Notes: a model not told the origin generated them from the letters alone. Positions 42,748 to 51,997 are shown, counted from the first letter of the stretch. The stretch is DNA of 64,000 nt from Hymenobacter norwichensis DSM 15439 (GCF_000420705.1 NZ_ATVL01000010.1:310001-374000); one strand, 5' to 3'. A program made the numbers and translations.

Positions 42748-43197
42748 TCACACCCGCATATAGTCGAAATGGAAGTCCTGAATGCGCGCCTGAATATCCT
42801 TGGATGACAGTTTCTCATTGATGGCAGCCTGCACCAGGGCCGGCAGTTCGGCGTCGCCGGCGAAGCGCAGGGCCAGGATCTGGCTGAGCTGCAACTGGCT
42901 TTCCAAGGGGCGGAAGCTCTGGCCGGTAGCCTCAAAGTATTGCTGGCGCACTTCCAGCCGGATAATCCGGTCTTGGAGCGTGAGGGCGTAGTGCTGGCGC
43001 AGCATCAGAAGCACCCCAAAGCCTACTACGGCCAGTCCCATGACCGTAAACCACAGACGCGAGTCTTCAGAGTCATCGCCAAACACCGCTGCGTACCGAC
43101 GGATGCTGTAAATAGCTAGAATAAGCAGCGCAGGCAGCAGGACGAAATGGTGCCATACGTACACCATAGGCTTGTTTTTGGTTGGGCGAGTCGTCAT
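42748..43197 (-). CDS. DUF6526 family membrane protein
   Basis: A 149-residue protein with two membrane helices (HHFVLLPALLILAIYSI and LWFTVMGLAVVGFGVLLML). After these a cytosolic helical tail (LTLQDRIIRLEVRQQYFEATGQSFRPLESQLQLSQILALRFAGDAELPAL) carries the pattern of DUF6526. I start at the ATG at 43197 (MTTRPTKNKPMVYVWHHF); the frame is open to 43245 but that would run into the terminator of the next gene. Function unknown. It lies between DUF4286 and a coiled-coil secreted protein on the same strand. Confidence 0.8.
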   Translation of the reverse strand: MTTRPTKNKPMVYVWHHFVLLPALLILAIYSIRRYAAVFGDDSEDSRLWFTVMGLAVVGFGVLLMLRQHYALTLQDRIIRLEVRQQYFEATGQSFRPLESQLQLSQILALRFAGDAELPALVQAAINEKLSSKDIQARIQDFHFDYMRV

Positions 43198-43231
43198 AAC
43201 GAGAAGGGTAAAAGAGAATGATGAGGGCACA

Positions 43232-43261
43232 AAAAACTCCGGCAATAAGGCCGGAGTTTTT
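43232..43261 (-). terminator. Hairpin plus T-run after the coiled-coil protein gene
   Basis: A 12-bp perfect stem (AAAAACTCCGGC at 43232-43243 with GCCGGAGTTTTT at 43250-43261) closes a 6-base loop, with a T-run on the minus strand. It lies 29 bases past the stop of the 129-residue gene and is a textbook intrinsic terminator. Confidence 0.9.
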
Positions 43262-43290
43262 GTAATTCAAATAGGATAGGGCCGAAGCTA

Positions 43291-43680
43291 CTACATAGCA
43301 GCTTTAGCTGCTTTCTTGGCGTCGCGGGCTTTACGCTTTTCCAGGTTAGCTGTTTCCTTGGCCATTTTTTCTTGGCGTTTGGCTTCCTTGGCGGCATCCT
43401 TTTCGCGGCTCAGAGCAAGTTTCTGCTCTTTCATCTGCCGCTTCTGCTCACGCAGGGCATTCTTCTGGTCTTTGAGCTGATTTTCAGACTGGTTTACATT
43501 GCTGCGCGAAGAAGAAGTTTGCTGCTTCTGGGCTTCTAGGGCCGCTTTGGCATCGGCGGCGCGCTGCTGCTGCATTTGCAGCCGGATTTGAGTGGAGTCG
43601 GTGGTGGTAGTTTGCGCCAAGCTGGCATGGCTGCTCACGATACCAACTGCAAAAGCCAAAAGGGCAAGGATCTTTTTCAT
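43291..43680 (-). CDS. Secreted Lys/Ala/Gln-rich coiled-coil protein
   Basis: A 129-residue exported protein. A signal peptide (MKKILALLAFAVGIVSSHASLAQ) is followed by an almost entirely helical, charged body: RLQMQQQRAADAKAALEAQKQQ, then QKNALREQKRQMKEQKLALSREKDAAKEAKRQEKMAKETANLEKRKARDAKKAAKAAM-like repeats of Lys, Ala and Glu. No family is recognised. The body is low-complexity, so homology searches would be unreliable. It has its own terminator downstream. It may be a periplasmic coiled coil; whether it has partners is unknown. Confidence 0.75.
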   Translation of the reverse strand: MKKILALLAFAVGIVSSHASLAQTTTTDSTQIRLQMQQQRAADAKAALEAQKQQTSSSRSNVNQSENQLKDQKNALREQKRQMKEQKLALSREKDAAKEAKRQEKMAKETANLEKRKARDAKKAAKAAM

Positions 43681-43744
43681 GACACTACTTAGAGTTGAGT
43701 TTATCCTGATACGGCTTGCTCTGATCTAAGTTGATTTTACTATG

Positions 43745-45001
43745 TTATTCCTCAACATAGTCCAGTTCTTTGCCGTAGCTCTCCGGTAAGGAGCTAACTG
43801 CCCAGAAGGCCATCAGCAAGGATACCACAGCCAGCACCGTGGCGCTACCAATCAGGCCCAGCGGAGCTTTGAACAGCTGAAACAGGAAGGTGAGCAGCAC
43901 CACCGAACCCCGCGCAAAGTTAGGCGCGGTAGTAGCCACCGTAGCCCGCAGGTTGGTGCCAAACTGCTCGGCTGCCACCGTTACGAACAACGCCCAGAAG
44001 CCCACCGTGAGGCCCAGCACAAAGCAAACGGCGTAAAACGTGCTCGGCGAAGCGCCCCGGATGCCATACAGATACACCGCTACCAGTACCGAACACAGCA
44101 CCAGAAACAGCTGCAACGCCCGGTTGCGGCTGCGCATCAATTGGCTGATAGTGCCACTAGCAAAGTCGCCGAATACCAGCCCGAAGTAGCACCAGAACAC
44201 GCCCAACCCCGCCGAAACCGGCCCGGTGATGCCCAACTCGGCGCCAAACTCGGGGGCCAGCGTAATCAGGATGCCGACTACAAACCAGAGCGGTACCCCA
44301 ATAAGCAGGCACTTGAGGTAGCGGCCCAGCCGGGCGCTATTGGTAAACAAGCTCAGGAAGTTACCGCGCGCTACCCCGCTTTCCTTGGTCTGCTGGAACA
44401 TGCCCGACTCATACACGCTCACGCGCAGCACCAGCAGCGCTAAGCCCAGCCCGCCCCCAATAAAGTAGGCGTTGCGCCAACCCCAGCCGGAGCCTTCGCC
44501 CACCCAATACGCCAGCATGGCCCCACTTACGCCCACGGTAGCTACTATCATGGTGCCGTAGCCGCGTTTTTCCTTGGGCAGCGTTTCGGCTACCAGCGTG
44601 ATGCCCGCCCCCAGTTCGCCGGCCAGCCCTACACCGGCTATCAGGCGCAGCCAAGCATATTGGTCGAGGGTTTGCACGAAACCGTTGGCAATGTTAGCCA
44701 GCGAATACAGCAGAATCGAGCCGAACAACACCGACAGCCGCCCCCGCTTGTCGCCCAAGATGCCCCACAAAATTCCCCCGAGCAGCATGCCGCCCATCTG
44801 CATGTTAATCAAGAAGATGCCTTGGCTGGTAACGGCGTCTTTGGCCGTGATGCCCAGCTCGTTCAGGCTCCTGACCCGCACAATGCTGAACAGAATCAGG
44901 TCGTAGATGTCAACGAAATACCCCAGGGCAGCCACAATAACAATGGCCGAAAATAGCTTGGTGGGAGGAGTGGTGGGTGGAGCAAGGGGAGCAGACGGCA
45001 T
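43745..45001 (-). CDS. MFS transporter
   Basis: A 418-residue major facilitator with about 12 helices. The start MPSAPLAPPTTPPTKLFSAIVIVAALGYFVDIYDLILFSIVRV is typical of the metabolite:H+ symporter (sugar or organic acid) groups. Motif A between helices 2 and 3 reads GILWGILGDKRGRLSVLFGSI, and RLIAGVGLAGELGAGITLVAETLPKEKRGYG is the helix 4-5 signature. I use the ATG at 45001; a TTG upstream adds four residues. It begins 30 bases after the stop of the CDF exporter gene on the same strand, so the two may be co-transcribed. Substrate unknown. Confidence 0.9.
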   Translation of the reverse strand: MPSAPLAPPTTPPTKLFSAIVIVAALGYFVDIYDLILFSIVRVRSLNELGITAKDAVTSQGIFLINMQMGGMLLGGILWGILGDKRGRLSVLFGSILLYSLANIANGFVQTLDQYAWLRLIAGVGLAGELGAGITLVAETLPKEKRGYGTMIVATVGVSGAMLAYWVGEGSGWGWRNAYFIGGGLGLALLVLRVSVYESGMFQQTKESGVARGNFLSLFTNSARLGRYLKCLLIGVPLWFVVGILITLAPEFGAELGITGPVSAGLGVFWCYFGLVFGDFASGTISQLMRSRNRALQLFLVLCSVLVAVYLYGIRGASPSTFYAVCFVLGLTVGFWALFVTVAAEQFGTNLRATVATTAPNFARGSVVLLTFLFQLFKAPLGLIGSATVLAVVSLLMAFWAVSSLPESYGKELDYVEE

Positions 45002-45031
45002 ACTAGGGCGCAAAGAAATGTTCGATGCAGA

Positions 45032-45994
45032 TTACGCAAATTTCCCGGCAGGTTGCGCATGGCTGGCTGCCTCGTCGCAGCAGCCGTGGGCACCCATGGC
45101 GGGGGTTACGTCTTCGAGCTGAACGGTGCAATGGCTGATGTTGAACTCGTGCACCAAATCGTGCTGCAAGGCGCCCAGAAAGTGGTTGTTGTCGGTGCCG
45201 CCCGGCCGGACTAGGTGGGCGGTAAGGGCGGTATCCTGGGTGCTGAGGGGCCACACATGCAAATCGTGGACGCTTACCACACCGGGCCGCGCCAGCAGAA
45301 ACGCCCGTACAGCCGCCATATCAATGCTTTCGGGAGCGGCTTGCAGGCCCAGCTGCACCGTTTCGCGCAACAAGCCCCACGAGCTGTAGCCTACCACCGC
45401 CAGAATCACGAAGCTGATGGCGGGGTCCAACCACTGCCACCCAGTGAAGTACACCAGTGCACCGCCAATTACCACGCCCACCGAAACCAGCATGTCGGTG
45501 AGCATGTGCAAATACGCACCGCGCACGTTCACGTCGCCTTTCTGCCCGCTGCTGAACAGCCAGGCTGTGAAGCCATTAATCAGGATGCCCAACCCGGCCA
45601 GCGCCATCACCACCGGGCCATTAACGGGCGTAGGGTGGCGCAGGTGGTCGATGGTTTCCCACAAAATAAAGCCCAGCGCCAGGTACAGCAACGCTGCGTT
45701 CAGCAACGCTGCCTGAATGGTAGCGCCCTTGTAGCCGTAGGTGAACCGCTCGGTGGCGCGGCGCTTCGCCAGCAAAGCAGCCCCCCAAGCCAGCGCCAGA
45801 CTCAGCACGTCGCTCAGGTTATGGCCGGCATCGGAAAGCAGCGCCGCCGAGTTGGCCCACAAACCGCCCGCCGTTTCGCCCGCCACAAACAGCAGGTTCA
45901 GGATGATGCCCCACTTGAAAGCCTGGGTGAAGTTGCCATCGGCAGGCGGGCCGTGGTGATGCGCGTGGTCGTGTCCGTGGTGGTCGTGGGCCAT
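45032..45994 (-). CDS. CDF family cation efflux transporter (CzcD-like)
   Basis: A 320-residue metal exporter of the cation diffusion facilitator family. The N-terminus is strongly His-rich (MAHDHHGHDHAHHHG), as in CzcD and ZitB. Six helices carry the metal site: LLSDAGHNLSDVLSLAL in helix 2 (Asp and His) and HMLTDMLVSVGVV in helix 5. The C-terminal cytosolic domain (VRAFLLARPGVVSVHDLHVWPLS, HCTVQLED) is typical. It probably exports Zn(II), and possibly Cd or Co, by proton antiport; the metal is not proven. It sits beside two TonB receptors and small His- or Asp-rich proteins, forming a likely metal homeostasis block. Confidence 0.93.
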   Translation of the reverse strand: MAHDHHGHDHAHHHGPPADGNFTQAFKWGIILNLLFVAGETAGGLWANSAALLSDAGHNLSDVLSLALAWGAALLAKRRATERFTYGYKGATIQAALLNAALLYLALGFILWETIDHLRHPTPVNGPVVMALAGLGILINGFTAWLFSSGQKGDVNVRGAYLHMLTDMLVSVGVVIGGALVYFTGWQWLDPAISFVILAVVGYSSWGLLRETVQLGLQAAPESIDMAAVRAFLLARPGVVSVHDLHVWPLSTQDTALTAHLVRPGGTDNNHFLGALQHDLVHEFNISHCTVQLEDVTPAMGAHGCCDEAASHAQPAGKFA

Positions 45995-46157
45995 ATTTTC
46001 AAGGAGGAATTAAAACGAGGAAGTGGCAACAGTCAGATGGATATAAGCCGCCTGCCAACTCTGCTACGGTGTATACGTCGGGTTACTGCCTAACAATGGT
46101 AACCGTAAGGTAGTGCGCAGCCTTTACACGCTGACTCTTGTTCCTCGCTCTTCAATC

Positions 46158-48617
46158 CTACATAAAGCTCAGCGGTACCACCACCCGCACGCTCACGTTG
46201 CGGCCCTGGTTGAATACACCAGTGCGGCCGTTGCTGGGGTTGTAGGCCGCGTACTTCAGGCGGCTCAGGTGGCTCTGGTAGCCTACATCGAACAGGTTAT
46301 TGGCCGTCAGATATACCGAAAATAATGTCTTGTCGTGGCTGTCCGTCACATCAGACCCCAGCCCCAAGTTCACCAGCGTATAGCCCGGCGTGCGGGTTTC
46401 GGTTTCGAAGGCGGAGAAGATGCGGTTTTGTGCGAAGGTGTGTTCCACGCCGCCGCGGGCGTATAGGTTGTGCAGCCGCGTGGTGCCCACCTTGCGGAAG
46501 TTCACCCGCAACTCTGATTGGAGCCGGTCGGCGGGAATGAAGGGCAGGTACTTCTGGCCCTCGGGCTGGTCGAACTGAATGGCGCGCACCATCGAAAACG
46601 AGTTTTCGAAGTGCAGCCAGTCGAGCGGGTGGGGGTGAAGGTCGAGCGTTATTTCGCCACCGGCGAGGCGGGCGTTGCCTTGGCCGTACCGGAATACCGG
46701 GTCGCCGGTGGTGGCCACGGAGTCGGCGGTGCCGCTGGCATCGAGCAGCTTGGCGGGGAAGATGTAGTTGCTAATACCGTTGCGGAACGCGTCGATGCTT
46801 AGGCCCACGTGGTCGGAGGTGTAGCTCAGACCGCCATCCACCTGCAAGCTGGTTTCAGCCTTCAAATTGGGCTCCCCAATTTCATAGCGAATTGTGCCCT
46901 CGTGTTGGCCGTTGGAACCCAGCTCAGCAATATTGGGCGCCCGAAAGCCGCGCGCCACGTTGGCTTTCAATATCAGCTTATCAGTCAGACTGTAGGCGCC
47001 GCCCAGGCTGCCGCTCACGTTGCGGAAAGTGCTCTGGAAGCCCGGAAACTTCTCTTCGCCGCTGGCCGCTGGCTGTTCTTGCTCGTCGAGGAAGAGCTGG
47101 TCGGCGGTGATGCGGCGCAAATCGTAGCGCAGGCCCCCGCTCAGGTCGAGCTTGCCGAAGGTTTTCTTGGTGACACCAAACACGCCGCCATCGGTAAGCT
47201 GGTAAGCCGGAATCAGGAACTCAATGCCCTTGTTCTGGTTTTCCTGGCGCATACCGCTCACGCCGAATGTGGTTTGCCAGCCATTCATTTCGGGTAGGAA
47301 ATACCGCGCCGCGTAATCCACGGTGCGCAGCTGAAAGAACAGCGAGTTTTCTGCGGCATCGGCTGGGTTGCCGAACTCGCGCCGCAGGTTCTGCTGCCAG
47401 CCCACGTTCAGGGTCAGGCGGCTTTCCCCCAGGATAAAGCTGTTGTCGGTGCCGATGCGCAAGTGGTTGATTTGCTGGCGTGGCACGTCCAGGCCGTAGC
47501 CGCGCAAATCGGCATCCGTCACGGGCACACCCTCCACGTTATCCGGGTCGCCGCCAATAACCACCGACTTCAAGAACCGCCCCGACACCGAATCCCGGTC
47601 GCCTTCCACCAAGCCGAGTTCCTGGTTGAACGAATTGAACGTGAGGTGCGAGTAGCCCCAGCTTTTATTGACGCCCACGTAGCCGCTGCCGTCCAGTTCC
47701 CGGAACCCCGAGTTGTACACGCGGCCGTCGTAGCTGTTGCGGTAGTTACCGGCCAGCTTGCCCGAGCCGCGCACCAGCCAGTTCAGCCCGTTCAGATTGC
47801 CGGCGTTCATCAGCGAGTAGCCTTGTAGGTAGTTGTTGGTTTGGTAGTTGGCCGCCACCGAGCCCAGAACCCGGCCTTCGTCCACGGGCTCGGGTGGTAG
47901 GAAGTTGATGACACCCGCCAGCCCATCGGACCCATACAGTAAGCTGCCCGGCCCCTTGATAATCTCTACTCTATCAATGCCGTACTCATCGATTTCGATG
48001 CCGTGCTCGTCGCCCCACTGCTGACCTTCCTGCTTGGCGCCGTTGTTGAGCGTAACCAGCCGATTAGAGCCCAGGCCCCGAATAATAGGCTTGCTGATGG
48101 CTGCTCCCGTGGTAATCTGGCTGAGGCCAGGGACGTGGGCAATGGCGTCTACGGCGTTGGTAGCGGCCGTTTGGCGCAGCCGGGTTTGGTCCACCACGCT
48201 GGTGGGCACCGGCGAGCGGCGCATTTCCGTGCTAGCCGACACGCCCGTTACCACCACTTGCCCAATTTCGGTGGCGGCGGGTGTCAGGGTCACGGCTAGA
48301 GGCTGCCCGGTGCCGGTATCCACGGTGCGCACTACGGTGGTGTAGCCTACAAAACGCACCTGCATCAGGAACCGGCCGCGGGGCAAGGCGGCAAACTGGA
48401 AGCTGCCATCGGCGGCGGTGGCGGTGGCCTGTTTCAGGTCGGGGAAGTAGATGGTGGCACCTGGTAGTGCTTCGCCGGTGCCGGCATCCGTAACGCGCCC
48501 GGTGGTGGGTACGGCTACTGACGTGGTGCGCGTAGGGCGGGTGGCGAGCGTTGCTTGGGCCAAAACACTCCCGGCTTCTAGCAGCAAACCGGCAGAAAAG
48601 AGTAGAGAACGAAACAT
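46158..48617 (-). CDS. TonB-dependent receptor (metal-type, first copy)
   Basis: An 819-residue outer-membrane receptor. A signal peptide (MFRSLLFSAGLLLEAGSVLAQ) is followed by a CarboxypepD_reg-like domain (VTDAGTGEALPGATIYFPDL), the plug (VVVTGVSASTEMRRSPVPTSVVD, LVTLNNGAKQEGQQWGDEHGIEIDEYGI, RVEIIKGPGSLLYGSDGLAGVIN) and a 22-strand barrel ending in VVVPLSFM. The EGQQWGDEHG motif is shared with the second receptor at 49.5-52.0 kb. I start at the ATG at 48617. Being beside a CDF exporter, it may bring in a metal or metal complex (inference). A separate hairpin upstream shows that it is not in the same transcript as the next receptor. Confidence 0.92.
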   Translation of the reverse strand: MFRSLLFSAGLLLEAGSVLAQATLATRPTRTTSVAVPTTGRVTDAGTGEALPGATIYFPDLKQATATAADGSFQFAALPRGRFLMQVRFVGYTTVVRTVDTGTGQPLAVTLTPAATEIGQVVVTGVSASTEMRRSPVPTSVVDQTRLRQTAATNAVDAIAHVPGLSQITTGAAISKPIIRGLGSNRLVTLNNGAKQEGQQWGDEHGIEIDEYGIDRVEIIKGPGSLLYGSDGLAGVINFLPPEPVDEGRVLGSVAANYQTNNYLQGYSLMNAGNLNGLNWLVRGSGKLAGNYRNSYDGRVYNSGFRELDGSGYVGVNKSWGYSHLTFNSFNQELGLVEGDRDSVSGRFLKSVVIGGDPDNVEGVPVTDADLRGYGLDVPRQQINHLRIGTDNSFILGESRLTLNVGWQQNLRREFGNPADAAENSLFFQLRTVDYAARYFLPEMNGWQTTFGVSGMRQENQNKGIEFLIPAYQLTDGGVFGVTKKTFGKLDLSGGLRYDLRRITADQLFLDEQEQPAASGEEKFPGFQSTFRNVSGSLGGAYSLTDKLILKANVARGFRAPNIAELGSNGQHEGTIRYEIGEPNLKAETSLQVDGGLSYTSDHVGLSIDAFRNGISNYIFPAKLLDASGTADSVATTGDPVFRYGQGNARLAGGEITLDLHPHPLDWLHFENSFSMVRAIQFDQPEGQKYLPFIPADRLQSELRVNFRKVGTTRLHNLYARGGVEHTFAQNRIFSAFETETRTPGYTLVNLGLGSDVTDSHDKTLFSVYLTANNLFDVGYQSHLSRLKYAAYNPSNGRTGVFNQGRNVSVRVVVPLSFM

Positions 48618-48688
48618 AGTGCGAAGTAAGGAGGGTGAAATGAACGGGAAATGAGGAGTTTGGATGCACCGCCTCATTATAAAGCAAG

Positions 48689-48716
48689 AAGGCTCCGACC
48701 AACCGGCCGGAGCTTT
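48689..48716 (-). terminator. Hairpin terminator downstream of the lipoprotein gene
   Basis: AAGGCTCCG (48689-48697) pairs with CGGAGCTTT (48708-48716) with one G-T wobble, around a 10-base loop. On the minus strand it comes after the stop of the lipoprotein gene (48930), so it would separate the two TonB receptor transcripts. A T-run is weak. Confidence 0.6.
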
Positions 48717-48791
48717 CCCTGTATATCTCCAAAACCAAACCAGGAGAAAAAAGCGCGAAGCCGTTTGCAGCCAGCCCCGCTATGATTGGGG

Positions 48792-48916
48792 TAGGAAGGT
48801 GAGAGGTGATGAGGGTAGGAGGGAAGTAGGCTATAAGGTGAGAGGCACTGACATGAGCGCACAAAAACCTCTATCCTGCTTCCTTGCCTTTTCACCCATA
48901 CCCTCTCACCTTCCTA
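48792..48916. repeat. 15-bp inverted repeat with word-like arms
   Basis: TAGGAAGGTGAGAGG (48792-48806) pairs with CCTCTCACCTTCCTA (48902-48916), perfect over 15 bases. The left side continues in related words (GTGATGAGGGTAGGAGGG, then GGTGAGAGG) so alternative pairings exist. It ends close to the stop of the lipoprotein gene and resembles the other word-like gene-end hairpins. Confidence 0.65.
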
Positions 48917-48929
48917 TACTCTTGCCCTT

Positions 48930-49496
48930 CTATCGAACCGTAGTGTTGAATTTCACTTCCACGTCGGTGTCGCCGGGGGCGAAGGTGCCGTTCTTGGTGC
49001 CGGGCTGGTGGCGCAGCGTGATTTTGAGCTCACCGGTGGCGGCCGCCGTGGTTACGAGGCTGGTTTGCAGCCCGATTTGCAGGTTGTTCTTGTCTCTGTC
49101 GGTGCGCGTTACGGTCACTAGGTTGGCGGGCGTTGACTCGAACCAGAACAGGTGCTCATCGGCTTCTTCCAGAATTTCGACCGAGGTGTTTACCACTGGG
49201 ATTTTCGTCTCGTCGAGCAGCGTCAGTACACCAGTGTAGGTGGTGTTGGCCGCCAGCGTCAACGAGCCAATAACTGGAGCCGCTCCCCCGTCGCCATCCA
49301 AGTCGCGGTAGGTTGCCGAGACGGGCGTGCCGCCGCCAGCGGGCGTGAGGGTGTACGTTAGCGTCGTGATTTGCTCGTTGTCGTCGTCGGGCGTGGGGTC
49401 GTCGTCATCGTTGTTGCAGGCGCTGAACAAGGGAGCGGCGGCCAGCAAAGCCAGCATAGCTATTCGGGAAATAGATTTTTTGTTGAAGCTGTACAT
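48930..49496 (-). CDS. Asp-rich lipoprotein linked to TonB receptor
   Basis: A 188-residue lipoprotein. The signal peptide ends in the lipobox AAAPLFSAC (Cys near residue 27), followed directly by an Asp-rich stretch (NNDDDDPTPDDDNEQ) that keeps lipoproteins at the outer membrane in Bacteroidota and may also bind metal. The mature part is a beta-rich domain (LTYTLTPAGGGTPVSATYRDLDGDGGAAPVIGSLTLAANTTYTGVLTLLDE, TVTRTDRDKNNLQIGLQT) resembling an Ig-like or transthyretin-like fold. It follows the second receptor by 39 bases, so it is probably in the same operon. It may assist metal or ligand capture (inference); I cannot name the family. Confidence 0.8.
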   Translation of the reverse strand: MYSFNKKSISRIAMLALLAAAPLFSACNNDDDDPTPDDDNEQITTLTYTLTPAGGGTPVSATYRDLDGDGGAAPVIGSLTLAANTTYTGVLTLLDETKIPVVNTSVEILEEADEHLFWFESTPANLVTVTRTDRDKNNLQIGLQTSLVTTAAATGELKITLRHQPGTKNGTFAPGDTDVEVKFNTTVR

Positions 49497-49535
49497 AGTG
49501 AGGAAAAATTAAAAGTTGATGTCAGGGAAGGGCAA

Positions 49536-51962
49536 TCAGGTGCCACTGCTGCTAGCGCGGCTCAACTCCAGCGGCACCCGTACACGTAGCGTCACATTAC
49601 GGCCCATTTCGTCGGTGAAATAGCGGTAGCGGTTCAGGTAGTCGCGGTAGCGGGTGTTGAGTAGATTGGAGCCCGCCACGCTGATGTCAAGCGGTAGGCG
49701 GCCCCAGTGAATGGTGGTGCCAGCTTCCAGCCCCAGCAGCGCATAGCCAGCGGGGGGGAGCTTGTAGTCCCGCTCGGCGTAGTTATCGGGCACGCGGGTT
49801 TGGCGGGCCACCGCGTAGCCGCCCAACTGCACGTATGACTGGCGGAAATGCGTGGCTGGCTGGTTGCTGAAATCGTAGCGCAATGAGACCTCCGCCCGGT
49901 CGGCGGGCATGAAAATCTGCCATTGGTCCTGGCGCGTATCACGGGCCCGAACGATCGAGCCCTTGGCACCCAGTAGCCAGCGCGGAGCCAACTGATAGGT
50001 GCCCGCTACGTCCACGCCCCGAAACGTGGCATCGGTTTGCTGATACTGCCAGCTAATCAATGCCCCCCGAATCGTTACCACCGCCGGCAGAATCGGCACC
50101 TGATAGATGAAGTCGGTGATGCGCGTTTGGTACACGGTTATTTCGCCGTTCAGGCGCGGGTTGTCGTGCCAGGTAGCCGTCAAACCCACGTTGAGGGCGG
50201 TTTCCGGTACCAGGGGCCCATTGCCTGGCACCAGGTCGTAGCCCAGCTCGTACTGCGCATTGTGCACCCCGTCGCTGAACCGTTCGTTGGCGGCCGGCGC
50301 GCGGCGCGTCAGGCCCGTTGCCAGATTAAGCGTCAGGTGTGTGGTGGGGTCGAAGGTGGCACCCAGCGAGGCGGCCGGCGTCGTGTACTGGAACTGGCGG
50401 CGGTCCACGAAGTAGACGCCAGAGCTGTCCCGGTCGCCGCGCTTTACTTGCAAGTTGCGGTGGTCGAGGCGCAGGCCGGCTTCCAGCAGCCACTTGTTGC
50501 GCTGCCATTTTTCCAGCCAGAAAGCTCCCACCGCCGTGTTGGTGTAGAACGGAATAAACTGCCGGCTGCCGTTGGCGTAGCGGTTGAACTGGTAGGTGCC
50601 CGCCACCCCAACGCTGCCGGTCAGGTTGTGCCGGCGGCGGTGTTCCCACAGCAGCTCGGCGGTGCTGGTACGGTTGGTGTAGCTGAGTTCCGGTTTGTTA
50701 AGGCTGGCCAGATTGTCGTTGCGCGGCCGGAACTTGTCGTACTCGTCGCGGAAGTCGGTTTGCTGGGCCACGGTGGCCGTGAGGCGGCCCGCGCTACCAG
50801 TTTCCACGAAGCCTGTGAGCTTGGCCACATCGTGCCGCACCTGCTGATACGCCCGCTCCACGTCGTAGCTAAAGCCCGAGGTTTTCAGCGGTTGGTCGCG
50901 GGCAATGGCTAGCTGCAAATCGGTAGGACTGCCTACGTGCGCGGCTGGTAGAATCCCGATTTTGGTGTTGAACTGGCTGTAGAAAACCTCCAAGCCGTAG
51001 GTTTCCTTGCGCCAGCCAGCCGCCGCCGAAAAGTCGTATTCTTGAAAGCCGGAGTTCTTAAGGTAGTACCCCGGCGCCCGGAAGGTGCCGGCCCGTTTGG
51101 CCGTGCCCTGCACCCGCCAGCTCAGCGCCGGCAGGCGGCGCACATTGCCTTCCACCGTGCCCGAGGCCGCGCCCAAGCCGTTGTTGCTCATGCCCACCAA
51201 GTTCAACTCGCCCCCGGTGCCTGCCGAGTCGCGGAGGGGTTTGGGCTCCACCAGCACCACGCCGCCAATGGCATCGGAGCCGTAGCGCACACTGGCCGCA
51301 CCCTTCACCACCGTCAGACGTGAGGCGATAAACGGGTCGATTTCCGGGCCGTGCTCCTGGCCCCACTGTTGCCCTTCCTGCCGCACACCGTTATTCAGAA
51401 TGGTGAGGCGGTTGGAGTGCAGCCCATGAATCATTGGCTTGAAGATGCTGGGCCCAGTTTGAATAACCGTCACGCCCGAAATCTTCTGCAACGCTTCACC
51501 CAGCGCCTGGCCCCGCGTTTGCTGCAAAGCCTGGCCGCTCAGCGTGGCCGTGGGTTGAGTAGGAGCCAGCACCCGCTCACCGCGTACGGTGGCGCCGCGT
51601 AGTGCCACGGCATCGGGATGCAGCTGGAAATTGCGCACCACGGCCCGTTCCAGGCGCAGCTCCGCCGTTTCGGACTGGTAGCCCAAAAACGAAACCCGCA
51701 CGTGGTAAAGCCCCGCGCACAAATGAAAATGGAAGTTGCCAGCCGCATCGGTTTCGGTGGCTTGCTGGGTTTCCAGCACCACTACCGTCGCCCCCGGCAG
51801 GTCCGCCCGCGACTCATGGTCGGCGACGCGCCCGCTCAGCGATAGGGCACACGCGGTTGGAGCTTGGGCCCAGCCGAGGCGGACCGTACTCAGCGTTAGC
51901 AAGAGTAGCAGCCACAAGCCTGGCCGTCCCGCTCCCGGTGCGCCCGGAAATCGGAAAGACAT
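49536..51962 (-). CDS. TonB-dependent receptor (metal-type, second copy)
   Basis: An 808-residue outer-membrane receptor, paralogous to the one at 46.2-48.6 kb. The order is signal peptide (ending in RLGWAQA), CarboxypepD_reg-like domain (LSGRVADHESRADLPGATVVV), plug (LTILNNGVRQEGQQWGQEHGPEIDPFI, RLTVVKGAASVRYGSDAIGGVVLVEP) and barrel ending in VTLRVRVPLELSRASSSGT. The shared EGQQWGxEHGxEID motif suggests a common ligand type. It is preceded by a His-rich small protein gene and followed by the Asp-rich lipoprotein gene, so the three look like one operon. A metal or metal-complex ligand is the working guess. Confidence 0.92.
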   Translation of the reverse strand: MSFRFPGAPGAGRPGLWLLLLLTLSTVRLGWAQAPTACALSLSGRVADHESRADLPGATVVVLETQQATETDAAGNFHFHLCAGLYHVRVSFLGYQSETAELRLERAVVRNFQLHPDAVALRGATVRGERVLAPTQPTATLSGQALQQTRGQALGEALQKISGVTVIQTGPSIFKPMIHGLHSNRLTILNNGVRQEGQQWGQEHGPEIDPFIASRLTVVKGAASVRYGSDAIGGVVLVEPKPLRDSAGTGGELNLVGMSNNGLGAASGTVEGNVRRLPALSWRVQGTAKRAGTFRAPGYYLKNSGFQEYDFSAAAGWRKETYGLEVFYSQFNTKIGILPAAHVGSPTDLQLAIARDQPLKTSGFSYDVERAYQQVRHDVAKLTGFVETGSAGRLTATVAQQTDFRDEYDKFRPRNDNLASLNKPELSYTNRTSTAELLWEHRRRHNLTGSVGVAGTYQFNRYANGSRQFIPFYTNTAVGAFWLEKWQRNKWLLEAGLRLDHRNLQVKRGDRDSSGVYFVDRRQFQYTTPAASLGATFDPTTHLTLNLATGLTRRAPAANERFSDGVHNAQYELGYDLVPGNGPLVPETALNVGLTATWHDNPRLNGEITVYQTRITDFIYQVPILPAVVTIRGALISWQYQQTDATFRGVDVAGTYQLAPRWLLGAKGSIVRARDTRQDQWQIFMPADRAEVSLRYDFSNQPATHFRQSYVQLGGYAVARQTRVPDNYAERDYKLPPAGYALLGLEAGTTIHWGRLPLDISVAGSNLLNTRYRDYLNRYRYFTDEMGRNVTLRVRVPLELSRASSSGT

Positions 51963-51974
51963 AAAAGGAGGGAA

Positions 51975-51997
51975 AGCCGGTGAAAACTAAACCGGCT
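51975..51997 (-). promoter_or_regulatory. Small hairpin in the receptor leader
   Basis: AGCCGGT (51975-51981) pairs with ACCGGCT (51991-51997) around a 9-base A-rich loop, just upstream of the receptor start at 51962. The leader between the small His-rich gene and the receptor is 150 bases. No B12 box or other known riboswitch core was seen, so a regulatory role is only possible. Confidence 0.35.

Larger units (their letters stand above)
48618..48929. other. 312-base intergenic stretch with two hairpins
   Basis: This gap between the first receptor gene and the lipoprotein gene has no supported coding sequence. It holds a terminator hairpin at 48689-48716 and a 15-bp inverted repeat (48792-48806 with 48902-48916). 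The space between 48617 and 48689 should carry the promoter of the receptor gene, but no clear TAnnTTTG box was seen there on the minus strand. Confidence 0.6.
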
